Shown in pieces: positions 35,601-50,600 of a DNA stretch of 64,000 nt (position 1 is its first letter; each line of letters begins with the position of its first letter). Under the pieces are notes generated by a model. That model saw only the letters and a list, made by a program, of their open reading frames with translations, was not told where the DNA came from and did no database searches. Origin of the DNA: Paraescarpia echinospica (Eukaryota > Annelida > Polychaeta > Sabellida > Siboglinidae); assembly GCA_020002185.1 (NCBI GenBank), contig CM034531.1, positions 49,595,629 to 49,659,628 of the forward strand, given 5' to 3'. The translations under genes and the position numbers were made by a program.

Positions 35601-38600
35601 TCATGTCACAAACACATCAAAGGACCGCTGTCAGTCCTGTCACAAATATATAAAAGGATCATTGTAAGTCATGTCACAAACACATCAAAGGACCGCTGTA
35701 AGTCCTGTCACAAACATAAAAGGATCATTGTAAGTCATGTCACAAACACATCAAAGGATCATTGTAAGTCTGGGGAAAATGGCCCAGGACGTTCACGTTC
35801 TCTCCATGTCACAAACACATCACAGGACTATTTAAGTCCTGTCACAAACACATTAAAGGATCATTGTAAGCCCCATCCCAAACACAACAAATGATCACTG
35901 TAAATCTGGGGGATGTGATTCAGGACATTCGTGTTTTCTGTAACAAATACAATGTAGGTAAATCTCTGCAGCTCAACAAATCAGGATAATATAATTTATA
36001 TTTCTCTACAATCTACAACAAATTCTGCTAAAGCACCGCACTATCAATTTGATTCATCACCATACAGTGGTGCAACCTTATGGGTTTGATTCATCACCAT
36101 ACAGTGGTGCAACCTTATGGGTTTGATTCATCACCATACAGTGGTGCAACCTTATGGGTTTGATTCATCACCATACAGTGGTGCAATCTTATGGGTTTTA
36201 TTCATCATCATACAGTGGTGCAATATTATGGGTTTTATTCATCATCATACAGTGGTGCAATATTATGGGTTTGATTCATCATCATACAGTGGTGCAACCT
36301 TATGGGTTTGATTCATCATCATACAGTGGTGCAATCTTATGGGTTTGATTCATCATCAAACAGTGGTGCAATCTTATGGGTTTGATTCATCATCAGACAG
36401 TGGTACAATCTTATGGGTTTGATTCATCATCATACAGTGGTGCAATATTATGGGTTTTATTCATCATCATACAGTGGTGCAATATTATGGGTTTGATTCA
36501 TCATCATACAGTGGTGCAACCTTATGGGTTTGATTCATCATCATACAGTGGTGCAATCTTATGGGTTTGATTCATCATCAAACAGTGGTGCAATCTTATG
36601 GGTTTGATTCATCATCATGCAGTGGTGCAATCTTACGGGTTTGATTCATCATCATACAGTGGTGCAATCTTACGGGTTTGATTCATCATCATACAGTGGT
36701 GCAATCTTACGGGTTTTATTCATCATCATACAGTGGTGCAATCTTACGGGTTTTATTCATCATCATACAGTGGTGCAATCTTACGGGTTTGATTCATCAT
36801 CATACAGTGGTGCAATCTTATGGGTTTGATTCATCATCATACAGTGGTGCAATCTTATGGGTTTGATTCATCATCATACAGTGGTGCAATCTTATGGGTT
36901 TGATTCATCATCATACAGTGGTGCAATCTTATGGGTTTGATTCATCATCATACAGTGGTGCAATCTTATGGGTTTGATTCATCATCATACAGTGGTGCAA
37001 TCTTATGGGTTTGATTCATCATCATACAGTGGTGCAATCTTATGGGTTTGATTCATCATCATACAGTGGTGCAATCTTATGGGTTTGATTCATCATCATA
37101 CAGTGGTGCAATCTTATGGGTTTGATTCATCATCATACAGTGGTGCAATCTTATGGGTTTGATTCATCATCATACAGTGGTGCAATATTATGGGTTTGAT
37201 TCATCATCATACAGTGGTGCAATATTATGGGTTTGATTCATCATCATGCAGTGGTGCAATCTTATGGGTTTGATTCATCATAATACAGTGGTGCAATCTT
37301 ATGGGTTTGATTCATCATCATACAGTGGTGCAATCTTATGGGTTTGATTCATCATCATGCAGTGGTGCAATCTTATGGGTTTGATTCATCATAATACAGT
37401 GGTGCAATCTTATGGGTTTGATTCATCATCATACAGTGGTGCAATCTTATGGGTTTGATTCATCATCATACAGTGGTGCAATCTTATGGGTTTGATTCAT
37501 CATCATACAGTGGCTCAATCTTATGGGTTTGATTCATCATCATACAGTGGCGCAATCTTATGGGTTTGATTCATCATCATGCAGTGGTGCAATATTATGG
37601 GTTTGATTCATCGTCATACAGTGGTGCAATCTTATGGGTTTGATTCATCATCATACAGTGGTGCAATCTTATGGGTTTGATTCATCATCATACAGTGGTG
37701 CAATCTTATGGGTTTGATTCATCATCATACAGTGGTGCAATCTTATGGGTTTGATTCATCATCATACAGTGGTGCAATCTTATGGGTTTGATTCATCATC
37801 ATGCAGTGGTGCAATCTTATGGGTTTGATTCATCATCATGCAGTGGTGCAATCTTATGGGTTTGATTCATCATCATACAGTGGTGCAATCTTATGGGTTT
37901 GATTCATCATCATACAGTGGTGCAATCTTATGGGTTTGATTCATCATCATACAGTGGTGCAATCTTATGGGTTTGATTCATCATCATACAGTGGTGCAAT
38001 CTCATGGGTTTGATTCATCATCATACAGTGTTGCAATCTCATGGGTTTGATTCATCATCATACAGTGGTGCAAACATATGGGTTTGATTCATCATCATAC
38101 AGTGGTGTAATCTTATGGGTTTGATTTATCATCATACAGTGGTGCAATCTTATGGGTTTTATTCATCATCATACAGTGGTGCAATATTATGGGTTTTATT
38201 CATCATCATACAGTGGTGCAATATTATGGGTTTGATTCATCATCATACAGTGGTGCAACCTTATGGGTTTGATTCATCATCATACAGTGGTGCAATCTTA
38301 TGGGTTTGATTCATCATCAAACAGTGGCGCAATCTTATGGGTTTGATTCATCATCATACAGTGGTGCAATCTTATGGGTTTGATTCATCATCATACAGTG
38401 GTGCAATCTTATGGGTTTGATTCATCATCATACAGTGGCGCAATCTTATGGGTTTGATGTACAAATAAAAAGTTGCAATATACGAACAGTTCATCTGGAT
38501 CAGAATTTTTTAAACAGTGGCCAATACAATCATAACAATATGACTTAGATGACATATGATGACATAGATGCTACACAACGACATGTGATGACATAGATGA

Positions 38601-41600
38601 TTCAAGATATGTGATGACATAGATGACACATGATGACACATGATGACACATGATGACATATATGACTGAAGATGGTGTGATGATACTGAAGGTACATGAC
38701 GACACACGATGACACACACAATGTGCAATGACATAGATAACACATGATGACACACCTCAATGACGCCACTCACCAGAATGACGAGTTCCTCTGCGTCGTA
38801 CTCCCTCACCCGTCCCTCCTCGCGGAAGGGGTAGGCTACGGGGTTGGGAAGTAGCGTCATTCTGCCGATGTTGGGTTGTGTCGTGCTGATGTTTTTTAGT
38901 GGCCCCACCCCGTCCATGATGAAACCAAACTTGACGTACAGGGTACTATGCTGCCTGATGCCCAGGGGCGGCACTACACAGTGCATCTCTGTCGATGACA
39001 TCACAGTGCACGGCTGCAACAAACGTACATGTCTCAGTTAGGCCTTTCACAATAACAGTTTAATATCTGTTACATGCTCTCAAAATTTAAGGTAGGTAGA
39101 TAAAAGGTAAGTTCATATACAGCGCAGTATCCAGTCCTTTGGACTGCTTAAGGCCAGACACCGCAGGTAGATAGGATTATTTTTTAATTTGTGTATATTG
39201 TGCAATTGTTTCTGCCCAACGTATGGAATGGATCACATCGAGTAAAAAATATATATAACTTTTTTGGTCAGACCTCCAGTTTCCATGGTAACAAATAAAA
39301 TGGCCATCATTCTGAGCAAATGTTGGCAAATTTGGAAACACTGCCATTCTTTCTTGAGCATAAATATAACTATAATTCTTGCAAATCCAAGTTCTGTATA
39401 CATTCTATTGTGAAATGATCAGAGCATTTTTCCATGTTTTATTTTTTTTTTTATTTAATTACTAAGTGTAAAAAACGTGTTCTTTGGCCACAAATATGCT
39501 TATATATCTGTCAAATTATAGATGATTTTTAAAAAGTGTCTGATCATTTCACAGAGCATAGTCTGCTGAATGCAACACTGAAAACCTTATTTGTATAGCA
39601 TTATTACTCCCACAGATATCCCGTTTCCAAATTCATAAATTTTAGAAAACATTTTTTTGAGAAAACATCAAAGATTGCATAATGGGTTTGATTACTTGAT
39701 ATTGACACGCTTGACCCATGACTAAAACTCACTTAGAGGTACTGTGGAACCTTAATATTACGGTCAGCCATGGGACTGGACCAAACTGACCTTAATAGCG
39801 AGGTGACCTTAATACTGAATCGTGGACTGAAGCATCTCGGGAATAATATCGCCATAGGCCTACACATGCCAGCTGAACAGCCATGAGCATTAAGCACTGA
39901 AGTGTACACTGTCATGTGTTGTTGCATGTTTTATTACTGGATACAGCTATTTGTGTGATGAACTGGTCATCAGGAACTTTGATTACAATTAACAGATAGA
40001 CACACACACACACACACTCATACACACGCACCACACACCGCACGATGTCCTTGTATTGATATTACTGACAGCGTTGTGGATTTTGTTATAATTTATGGGG
40101 TCCATACACTATACCACTAAACGCCATTCTTTGTACTATCTATTATTTGTTGACATGATGTTTCTTTTGATATTTACTAATTACGATCAAATAGGCGTTG
40201 CGTGAATGCAAACAGTTCGAACATTCTTAATTTTAGATTAAGTTTTATATTATCCACCAGAGGTGCTTAGGGATATTTCGACTAACCTATTATCACTCAA
40301 TCATGCCAGTAAAATAACATGATTAAATTTAATTTTACAACAATTTATAAAACACATTGTTTTGTCATGGAAAATCAAGACACCTATGCTACTCCAAACA
40401 GACTTCTTCGATCATTAAGCAAATAGCCAGATGCCTAACTGATGGTGCCATATTGTCAGCGTCGACGACGAAGTCCGCTGGCGTTGCTTTCCTTGCCACT
40501 GCATTTGTCTGTAAAATTGGCTCAGCCAGAAAGAATTTGACTTTCAAGTGCCACATAAAGGCAAAGGATAACTGGGGTCTTGCATCTTTTATATTGTTTT
40601 CAATATGCCAGTCATCAAGTAAACATCCATGCACCAAGTTCATGGCTTCGCATTGCTGATCAGCCATGCCAACCGCTAATCTTGGCTTCCCAGCTGTGAC
40701 TGACCATAAGTGCAGGGGTAATCTGCAGGCAATCTCACCATTGTGCACTGGGTTACTGACCACATTCCTGAATAGCAAGGTGACCAGATTAGCGGGACTA
40801 ACATCCTCTCTTTTACTGTGTAAATAATTTGGGACTGTCTTAAGGTGACCGTAATTGTGAGGTGACCGGCTTACCGAGGTGATCATAAACTGAGGTTCAA
40901 CTGTATATAATTGTCACAGAAATAAACTTGATTGATAGTATACATACAAAGATATCATAATTTGGCAGAAAACCATTTTGAGCATTTTTTTTCTAAAAAC
41001 ACCATTTCTTCTGGCCTTTAAAGCACTACATTTAGGTAGGCAAAATTTCCTTAATTTATTATTTTAGGTAGGCATGGGAGTATTTTCATTATAATTTTTT
41101 TTGAAGATGACACCAAACTTTCTTTAGAAAAATATGAGAAAACATATTTCTGGTATTTTGACAGCTAAAGGCAGTAAAGACTGGTGTTTATCCTTGTGGA
41201 TGGGTTTATAAAAGGTTACAAAAAATGATGTATTTTCCTTGTCATTTTGTCACAACCTCTAGGTTTGGCTATATTTAACAGGGCCAGTCAGGGAAATACA
41301 AATATTATTCTGAATGGCCCTATCTTAGCGAGTGTTCAGACAGATATCACGCCAAATCATTAAGGTATTCATCACCAAGGCAAAGATCAAGCCTGTGGCC
41401 ACAATGCTATATTAATTACTACATACACGTGATCTCCTGATAACTTACCACATGGACAGGATCTCCTGGTAACTTACCACATGGACATGATCTCCTGATA
41501 ACTTACCACATGGACATGATCTCCTGGTAACTTGAGCACCAATTTTGGCTCAGCAACAGAGTCAAGGGCAGTTCCAAGCACTGTCAGGCGAATGCCTCCC

Positions 41601-44600
41601 CTGTAACGCACAAACACACAAATTACTGCAATCACATGATCCCAGGCTGGGCATAGAAACAAGACCATGACCAGTTGTCCATACAAATGGAATGTTATAT
41701 TCAACATGCATGTCTGTTGACAAGTTCTTTCTGATGCATAATTACCTCAAAACTAACTATCACATAGAAAATGCTAGCGATTTAAAAAATGGGCCAAGTG
41801 ACCCTGGCTGACCAAATGAGTGATAAGTCGGAAAAATTTTAACATTGTTTTCTTACATCCTTGTAAAGGTTTGGTAGGGTGCTTTACATGGTTTCAAAAA
41901 ATATGACTGCTACAAAAATTGGCAAAGTTATGGAGCATTGAACATGGTAGGGACCAAAAAGTGAAAATGAAGAAAACGGCTGTTGAAGTTTTACATTATA
42001 TATGCAAATGGATTGCATGGAAATATTACATGCACAACATTCAAATGTGGCACACCGTATGTAATATGTATGTTATGTTGCAATGATACACTGGAAGTAC
42101 AAATGTGCTGCTACAAAGACTTATCAAGTTATGCCAGATTATGTCTTCATGTGTAAAACTAAGAGGACAGATTATCTGAGAGCAAAAGGTAGACTCACTG
42201 TTTGACACAGTTTAAAACCTACAGGCAACTGTCCAGTTTAACAGGGGTCTAGTGGCTTAATGCTGTCTGTTGACACAAGCTACTGCCAGTGACCAATTAC
42301 ACATTAGTCACAGTTTCCATCAAACAATAGCAGGCAGAGAATCTTAGCTCCACAGCTGGGTGTAATACACAACCAGAGCCACCACTGATTCATGGTCAAG
42401 TAGATTAGCTCAATGCACCAACTAAGACAATACACAACACTGTGAGTGACAGTGTCCAGAGTGAGGCCTAAGCAGTGTCCTCATTGCTGAATAGATCAAT
42501 TAAACCTGCCAAGTGGGTGACATTCTGCACAAGTGTTCATTAATCCTTAGTGATTGTTCAGAACACCAGACTGACCACATACCTAAACAAAGCGAATGTA
42601 ATAGGTGAAGAACAGGCAGTGTTCAAATAGGGGTATTGGTTGAATTGTATTTGTCTCGACGCAAAAGGCTTTATTGTGCCTTCATCGATTATAAGAAAGC
42701 ATTTGATTTAGTAGACCGGTCCTCCCTGCGGTCTAAGATAATTTCATGCGGTATTAATTGTATTGTGTTGAAAGTTGTATACAACATATACAAAAATACT
42801 AAATCATGTATAAATCAGGGCCAGGCTGTGTCAGCCTTCTTCTCATGTGATGTATAGGTATGGCAAGGAGAAAACTTGTGTCCTTTGTTATTTGCTATTT
42901 ACCTGAATTATTTTGAACACTGTTAGTCACAATTATAACGGACTTGACATGGCAGCTGGTGAAATTTACAACAACCTTAGGGATGATGATGTAGAAAATG
43001 TTTGTTCTACTATATGCTGATGACACTAGAATGATTCAATCAAAAACAGATTTCTTGCTTGTGTATAGCGGAACTATGTCAACTCTTCTAATGGTTGACA
43101 TTTGGTTGTTTCAGGTGTCAACTATATTGTGAATCTGTAATTATTAGTCTATATTGATACAACTGATTTACACAGTACCATGTCTACACAAGGCATGGCA
43201 AGTGTAAACAGAACAGCAGAATGCATTTGATATCAATAAAGTGTAGGATATTTCACTCTATAGTTGTCCAGAATATTAATGTTCTATGTTTGTCATCTAC
43301 AGGTGACAGAATGTTAATTTTCTATGTTTGTCACCTACAGGTTTCTACAGACAATACATCTTTAACCAAAAGACACCATTCAACGTTCAAGTGTGTCTAC
43401 TCTGCCTGGGCGCTGTGACCAATTAAAGATTAGTCAAGGTCTCAATGGAACAGTTGCACTAGGCTGCAGAGTTTAGTCATGGTGTTGACTTTGTGGCACA
43501 TTAAACAAAATCTATTGTTGGGGGTGGTCTCAAGGGCCCTTCTCAAAACCACATCACTAGATAATGTAAAACTTTTGCACTTAGAATTATTCAATCAAAT
43601 ACAGATTTCTTGTATATAGTGGCAGCACCGTAAGATACTTCTGTGCAAAATTAGAGAAAAAGTTGCTGAACGGTTTCTGAGATACGGCAGCTAACGGCGG
43701 ACGGCGGACGGAGGACGGCGGACGCAGAGTGATGGCAATAGGCCCTTGGACCTTCGGCCAAAGGACTAAAAACCGACCTAACTCACTTAAAAATGGCTTC
43801 TTTAGGCTTCACCGAAGTGATGGTTGGATCAGTGATGTATTCAAACTTCTTGTCGTCAAGGCGACACGCCTGGTTATTAATGACAACGTGTATACTCGCC
43901 ATCATTGTCTGTGACTGGGGGATCGTTTTAAACACAAGACACGTCCCGTTGCGACTGAAGACAACAAGAACATTGATTCAATGACAGCAATACCTCAGCT
44001 ACAGCCAACATCACTTTTTGTAGTTCAATGTGAAAAGTCACATAGATCAATAAACATAGTAAAGAAATATACATAAATTTCTTTAAAATAAACCTGAGGA
44101 ATAAAATACACATAAAAACATATAATTCACATTGGCTAAAGATGTGAAGTGCATTATGCAATGAAAATTTATTATAACATTTAGGCAAATAATCCTTATT
44201 GGTTGTAACAGTTGATGACAAACTACATGTAGACCGACCTGGCAGACTAAACCAACTTCTCTGCTTAAGTTTGACCCAGGATCACCAACTCTGTGCACTG
44301 GATTGGATTTCCCATTAACCATTTCAGGTTGGCTCCTCGCTACAGCTTGCATATTGAATGCTGTTTGTCAAAACAGTCATACTGTTCTATTGAAAGTTCC
44401 AAAGTTATTTCGTTTTTCTGCCTACCAATAATTATGGCAGATGCTGTTTGCAACAGCGCTACTGACAACAATGTTTTGGAACGTCTGATGGACAGTTTTA
44501 GTGACAATTCAGACTCTGATGAAAGCATGTTCGCGGAAGGCACATTATCATGATTGTTAATTAATGTGACTGTGACGATTCGACTGCTGAAATTGACGAT

Positions 44601-47600
44601 ATTTTTGATAGGTTTTCTGACGATGATATCAATGGTAAATTTTGAATTATCCGTTACTATGGTAACCAGATTACAAAAAAATGCACAATCTTATCTGCTG
44701 ATCATTCTAGTTAAAGAATGTGCCAGGTGTTCCAATTCAAAAACTTATTATTTCTTGGTGAATAAAGCAACTGAATTGAAATAGGTAATACCAGTAGTTC
44801 TAATAACTATACCAGAGAATGCCATCTGCAGTATTCACACGGTGACAGGGCTGCAGACCTGAAATGGTTAAAAGGCAAGGACCAAAAAGTTGACGCCTAT
44901 GAACAGGAGTCGGTTAGTGCCAAGTCTGCATGTAGCCTACAGTTGGGAACTATCGGAAAGTGCAGCATCGGCTGCATGTGAACGCAGGGCCATAAAAACA
45001 TATTACATCATCAATGCATGTCCACTGTACCATGCTTCAAACACAGAAACTGGCAAATGCTTAATGACAAACTGCAGACATAGACTGTTGATAGACTCGA
45101 GAAGAAGATAAAAATGTTGTGTACCTGAGAATAACAGCACCGGTGATGTTCTGTATGTAGACAACAGCATGGTTGCCTGTGTCCAGATGCTCTCCCCTCA
45201 TTGTCACCAACGTCCCCCCGGCAAGAGGGCCTTTCTTTGGGTGGAAGTCTGTCAATGTTGGAATCTAACAATGTGAAGATCTAGTAGGGGCATCACATGA
45301 CATCAAACTGTTTATGCATCATCATAGTCAATGTGACAATGCAATATTATTTTTATTTATTTGTTATATCTAACTATTGATAGTTATCACCAATACTACA
45401 CTGAATTGTCTACTGCTATGATTGATAAATATTAGCAACCACTGGTAAAGTTAATCAGCAGGGCACTCGTACTAGTAATCATGTTTTTGTTCTACTTCAT
45501 TTGGTAATTTAACTTTTTTATTAACCTATCATCAACAATTTCCAATCAGAGTAGCGCCAATCATAGATTCACCATTTTGTTTGGACTCACTCCAAAGCTA
45601 CCTACATAAGAGCACTACCCATAAGTTATGGTTTGGGACTGCTTTCATCACTATTTGCTATTCCATGATACTATCGTGGCACTATTGCAACAGTTGTATC
45701 GGTAAAAGGTAAGTTCTTATATAGTGCATTAACCAGTCCTTGAGACTGCTTTCATCACTATTTGTTATTCCATGACACTATCGCAGCATTATTTGCTATT
45801 CCATGACACTATCGCGGCACTATTGCAACAGTTGTATCGGTAAAAGGTAAGTTCCTATGTAGTGCGGTATCCAGTCCTTGGGACTGCTCAAACTGCTTTA
45901 CACTTTATTCCCTGGCAGACCTGTTCAATTGAACACCATCTCGACTTCTCTGAGAAGCATCGAGCCAGGCAGCAATCAATGCATGAAGACTATTCATACA
46001 CAAATATCCACCACTATAGCCAGGTACTCATTCGTACAGCTGAAGTGGAGCAACGTAGAGTGAACGAACTTGCCCAAGGTTTGACACCGCAGCACAGGAT
46101 TCGAACCCGGGTTCTGTGCACCACTGCGCTCCACACAGTTATGAAACTACCACATTTGTAAGACTGTTGCCACTGGTCTGCCCTACTTACGACATAGCGG
46201 AAGTGTAGCACAGACTCAGCCTTGTACGTCTCATTCACGACGACCTTGACAACACCTGTATGAACGTCACCCGACTCAGACATCACACAGCCGCCATCGG
46301 ACGTTACACACGCAGCTGCAGACGTCACACAGGTGAAACTGAAAAGAAAGTGGCACAACAAGCTGATTGTTCTGTGACTTCCAATCAAAACTAAATGTCA
46401 GTATATTTTAATTCTTAAGAACACAGCAAAAAGCTTCAGTGGGAGTCATAAATGCACTTAAATTATAATAATAAAATAAGATACCACAATTTAGAATATA
46501 TAAATATGCCACATGCTAAATTAATAAATAACTATAAAATGATGCTTCAGCAGTAAACTAGTGATGGTTATACAGCTTGTCATAACAATTATAAAAACAA
46601 TATCACGGAGAGCATTAGTTTGTTGCATATCTCACAACTTGCTGTTGCTAAAAACTAAGCTTAACCTGGGCAAGCTTTCTCAGTAGCTGCACCAAAAATC
46701 TGGAATTACTGTAACCACTATCACTTTAAAATAATCTCAAACTATAGTTGCTTTCAACAAAAACTCCAAACATACATATTTTTAAAATTAATTTCTACCC
46801 AACATTTTCTGAGATCCCTCAATCAAATAAGTTTTGTACATCACAACACCAGTTCACACAATAGAAACTGAGACATGGAATTATTTTAATAAAACCTTAA
46901 TCAAATCAGATAAGTATCAAAGAAATTAAAGCAAACCTCATCGAAGGCACATAATTTTGTGAGTGAACTTCGCAGGGGACACCAGCAACTGTGACACCCC
47001 CTATGAGGTCTTCAACAACCTTGCCAAGGTTGGTTCCATTCACCATGATGGTTGTGCCTCCACGGACAGGCCCCGACATGGGGGAGAACTGAAGTACACA
47101 TGTCACAAGGTGTTAGATCAGCCTCTGATAGTTTCCGGAAATCTTACATCATTTTCTAATGTTATTAATTAAATGTGTTTGCAAGTAAATACTTTATGGT
47201 GGTTATATGACATGTACAACAGGATGTGGTGTTGTGGCTGTGTTGGGTCAAATGTTTACATCCTGTTGTTTCCGGGCAAGATGGCTGAGGTAACTAAGAT
47301 ATTGATGTGTCAATTTATTGATTCAAATGGTATTTATCTAGCATAATAGAATACATAATATACATCTTAACTAACTTCTCAATAAATCCTTGACATACAG
47401 GTAGATGAGGCACTGGTGAGCCAATATATCAGTAACTACTTTACAAATGCATAATGTTGCCACACACATGTACGCATATGAGCACACATAATCACACGTA
47501 TACACACCACCCACAGGCACCACACACATGCACGCACTCACACACATTCACGCACTCACACACGCATGCGCACACACATGCACGCACTCACATACACACA

Positions 47601-50600
47601 CACATGCGCACACACACACACATGCACGCACTCACACATATGCATGCACTCACACACACACACACATGCGCACACACACACACACACATGCACGCACTCA
47701 CACACATGCATGCACTCACACACACACACACACATGCGCACACACACACACATGCACGCACTCACACACATGCATGCACTCACACACACACACACACACA
47801 CACACATGCGCACACACACACACACACATGCACGCACGCACACACACATGTGCACACACACACATGCGCACACACACACACATACAAAGATAATAAAAAT
47901 GTCCGCAATGATGCCTCTTTCACTCAAGAAGACATTCCACATCCTTGTACTAACTGTGGTGATCTGTGGGTGTGGACAGGTGCGTGAGCGGTCAAGCCAG
48001 CCAACTCGACACTGGTCCTTGAGACTGCAGTGTTCGACGCACCAGCCACAATGGTAATGAGGCTCAAGGATCAGGCACTGACCACACGTGTCCTCCATCG
48101 CATCACACTTGTAGATCTCAACTGTAAATACACACAGTACATGCATCACGCTTATAGATCTCAACTGTAAACACACACAGTACATGCATCACGCTTGTAG
48201 ATCTCAACTGTAAACACACACAGTACATGCATCACGCTTGTAGATCTCAACTGTAAACACACACGGTACATGCATCACGCTTGTAGATCTCAACTGTAAA
48301 CACACACGGTACATGCAACACGCTTGTAGATCTCAACTGTAAACACACACAGTACATGCATCACACTTGTAGATCTCAACTGTAAACACACACACTACAT
48401 GCATCACGCTTGTAGATCTCAACTGTAAACACACATGGTACATGCATCACACTTGTAGATTTCAACTGTAAACACACATAGTACATGCATCACGCTTGTA
48501 GATCTCACACAGTACATGCATCACGCTTGTAGATCTCAACTGTAAACACACACAGTACATGCATCACGCTTGTAGATCTCAACTGTAAACACACACGGTA
48601 CATGCATCACGCTTGTAGATCTCAACTGTAAACACACGCAGTACATGCATCACGCTTGTAGATCTCAACTGTAAACACACACGGTACATGCATCACGCTT
48701 GTAGATCTCAACTGTAAACACACGCAGTACATGCATCACGCTTGTAGATCTCAACTGTAAACACACACAGTACATGCATCATGCTTGTAGATCTCAACTG
48801 TAAACACACACAGTACATATATCACACTTGTAGCTCTCAACTGTAAACACACACGGTACATGCATCACGCTTGTAGATCTCAACTGTAAACATACGCAGT
48901 ACACACATCACACTTGTAGATCTCAACTGTAAACACACACAGTACACATATCACACTTGTAGATCTCAAATGTAAACATATGCAGTACACACATCACACT
49001 TGTAGATCTCAACTGTAAACATACGCAGTACACACATCACACTTGTAGATCTCAATTGAGAAACACACAGTACATGCATCACACTTGCAGATTTCAACTG
49101 TAAACACACACAGTACATGCATCACACTTGCAGATCTCAACTGTAAACACACACAGTACACACATCACACTTGTAGATCTCAACTGTAAACATACGCAGT
49201 ACACACATCACACTTGTAGATCTCAACTGTAAACATACGCAGTACACACATCACACTTGTAGATCTCAATTGAGAAACACACAGTACATGCATCACACTT
49301 GCAGATTTCAACTGTAAACACACACAGTACATACATCACACTTGCAGATCTCAACTGTAAACACACACAGTACACACATCACATTTGTAGATCTCAACTG
49401 TAAACACACGCAGTACATGCATCACACTTGCAGATCTCAACTGTAAACACACACAGTACACACATCACACTTGTAGATCTCAACTGTAAACAGATGCAGT
49501 ACACACAACACACTAGTAGATCTCAACTAAAAAACACACACAGTACACACATCACACTAATATATCTCAACTGTAAACACATGCAGTACATGCATCACAC
49601 TTGCAGATCTCAACTGTAAACACACGCATCTTGTAGATGTAAACTGTAGACACATGGCAATACATGCATCTGGTGTATGATCCATGTTGCCTGGTAATTT
49701 TCTGATGAAGCTTGCTTATAGCGAACAAAACCTCACACGATGAAACAGTAAACTGACTGCAAAATAAGTAAAAATAATACCGATCTGAACTATCTAGTCT
49801 GATTAACCTATTCACTCATAAACCCTATCAATACTATGTGGAGTATTGCTGCAACAGACATGCACATCAACATACATGTCACCTCAATGTACACACTTAC
49901 CATGTGTCTTGTTTGGACTGTCCAGTGACTTATTGTCTCCCCACAACACGTCGACGGCTACCGTCTTGAATGGCTGATTTTCTTCAAAGTTGAACTGAAG
50001 GCATCATCAACACATGAACACATCACATCACTTATCTATCTCATACAACTTGTTTACTTGGAAAGTTCTTGCAGGACATTGAACTCTTCAGAAAAAACAT
50101 GGCACAACAATTTGTTTGTGCTAGCTACAACTGTAAATGGTTGTGTTGTTTATAATACAAATATTCTGCAGACACTTTTTTGTTTTAAACATTATTCTTT
50201 TACACTTGTTGTACAAATCTAGTGTTACACTTCTAGTTTTAAACTTATTTTTCTACTATTGTTGCTTGATTGCTTTTTGTTTAATGCTCTGTTTAAAACT
50301 GTTGTATTTTACAATGTAACTCTATTTCCTTTACACTTGTCATTATCTGTGGCTCATTTACAAGCAATGATTTGATATATATCGACTGGTCAAACATTGA
50401 AAACATTTAATTAAATTTGTTTAACTTCTTGAAATCCATAGCTACATTAGACAGAGTCAAAATATAAAATTCTGCACAAATAGTCAGACAATGATAGAGA
50501 TACAGGGGTAACTCTGTGATGATCTCTTTGAGGTATTCTGCACTGAGTAGACCTCATTTACTACTTAGTGCTGGTTGATCAGAAGTGGTCGTTCTTTGAG

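Noticed and set aside
40389..40886. 165-codon minus frame inside the pogo-like remnant
   Set aside because: No recognisable transposase or other motif; may be chance or decayed coding sequence.
44827..44872. Small minus-strand exon candidate (acceptor ccatttcag, [14 protein letters not shown])
   Set aside because: It looks IPT-like, but joining it needs a poor donor (gtgctg) in K15 and K15 to K16 already joins in phase. Kept as a possible alternative exon only.
47454..48185. Thr/His-rich and Val/Cys-rich open frames
   Set aside because: CA-repeat low complexity; only 47955-48121 minus is coding (K12).
900..49640. CRISPR arrays
   Set aside because: Arrays are head-to-tail repeats without unique spacers, and the DNA is plainly intron-bearing eukaryotic sequence.
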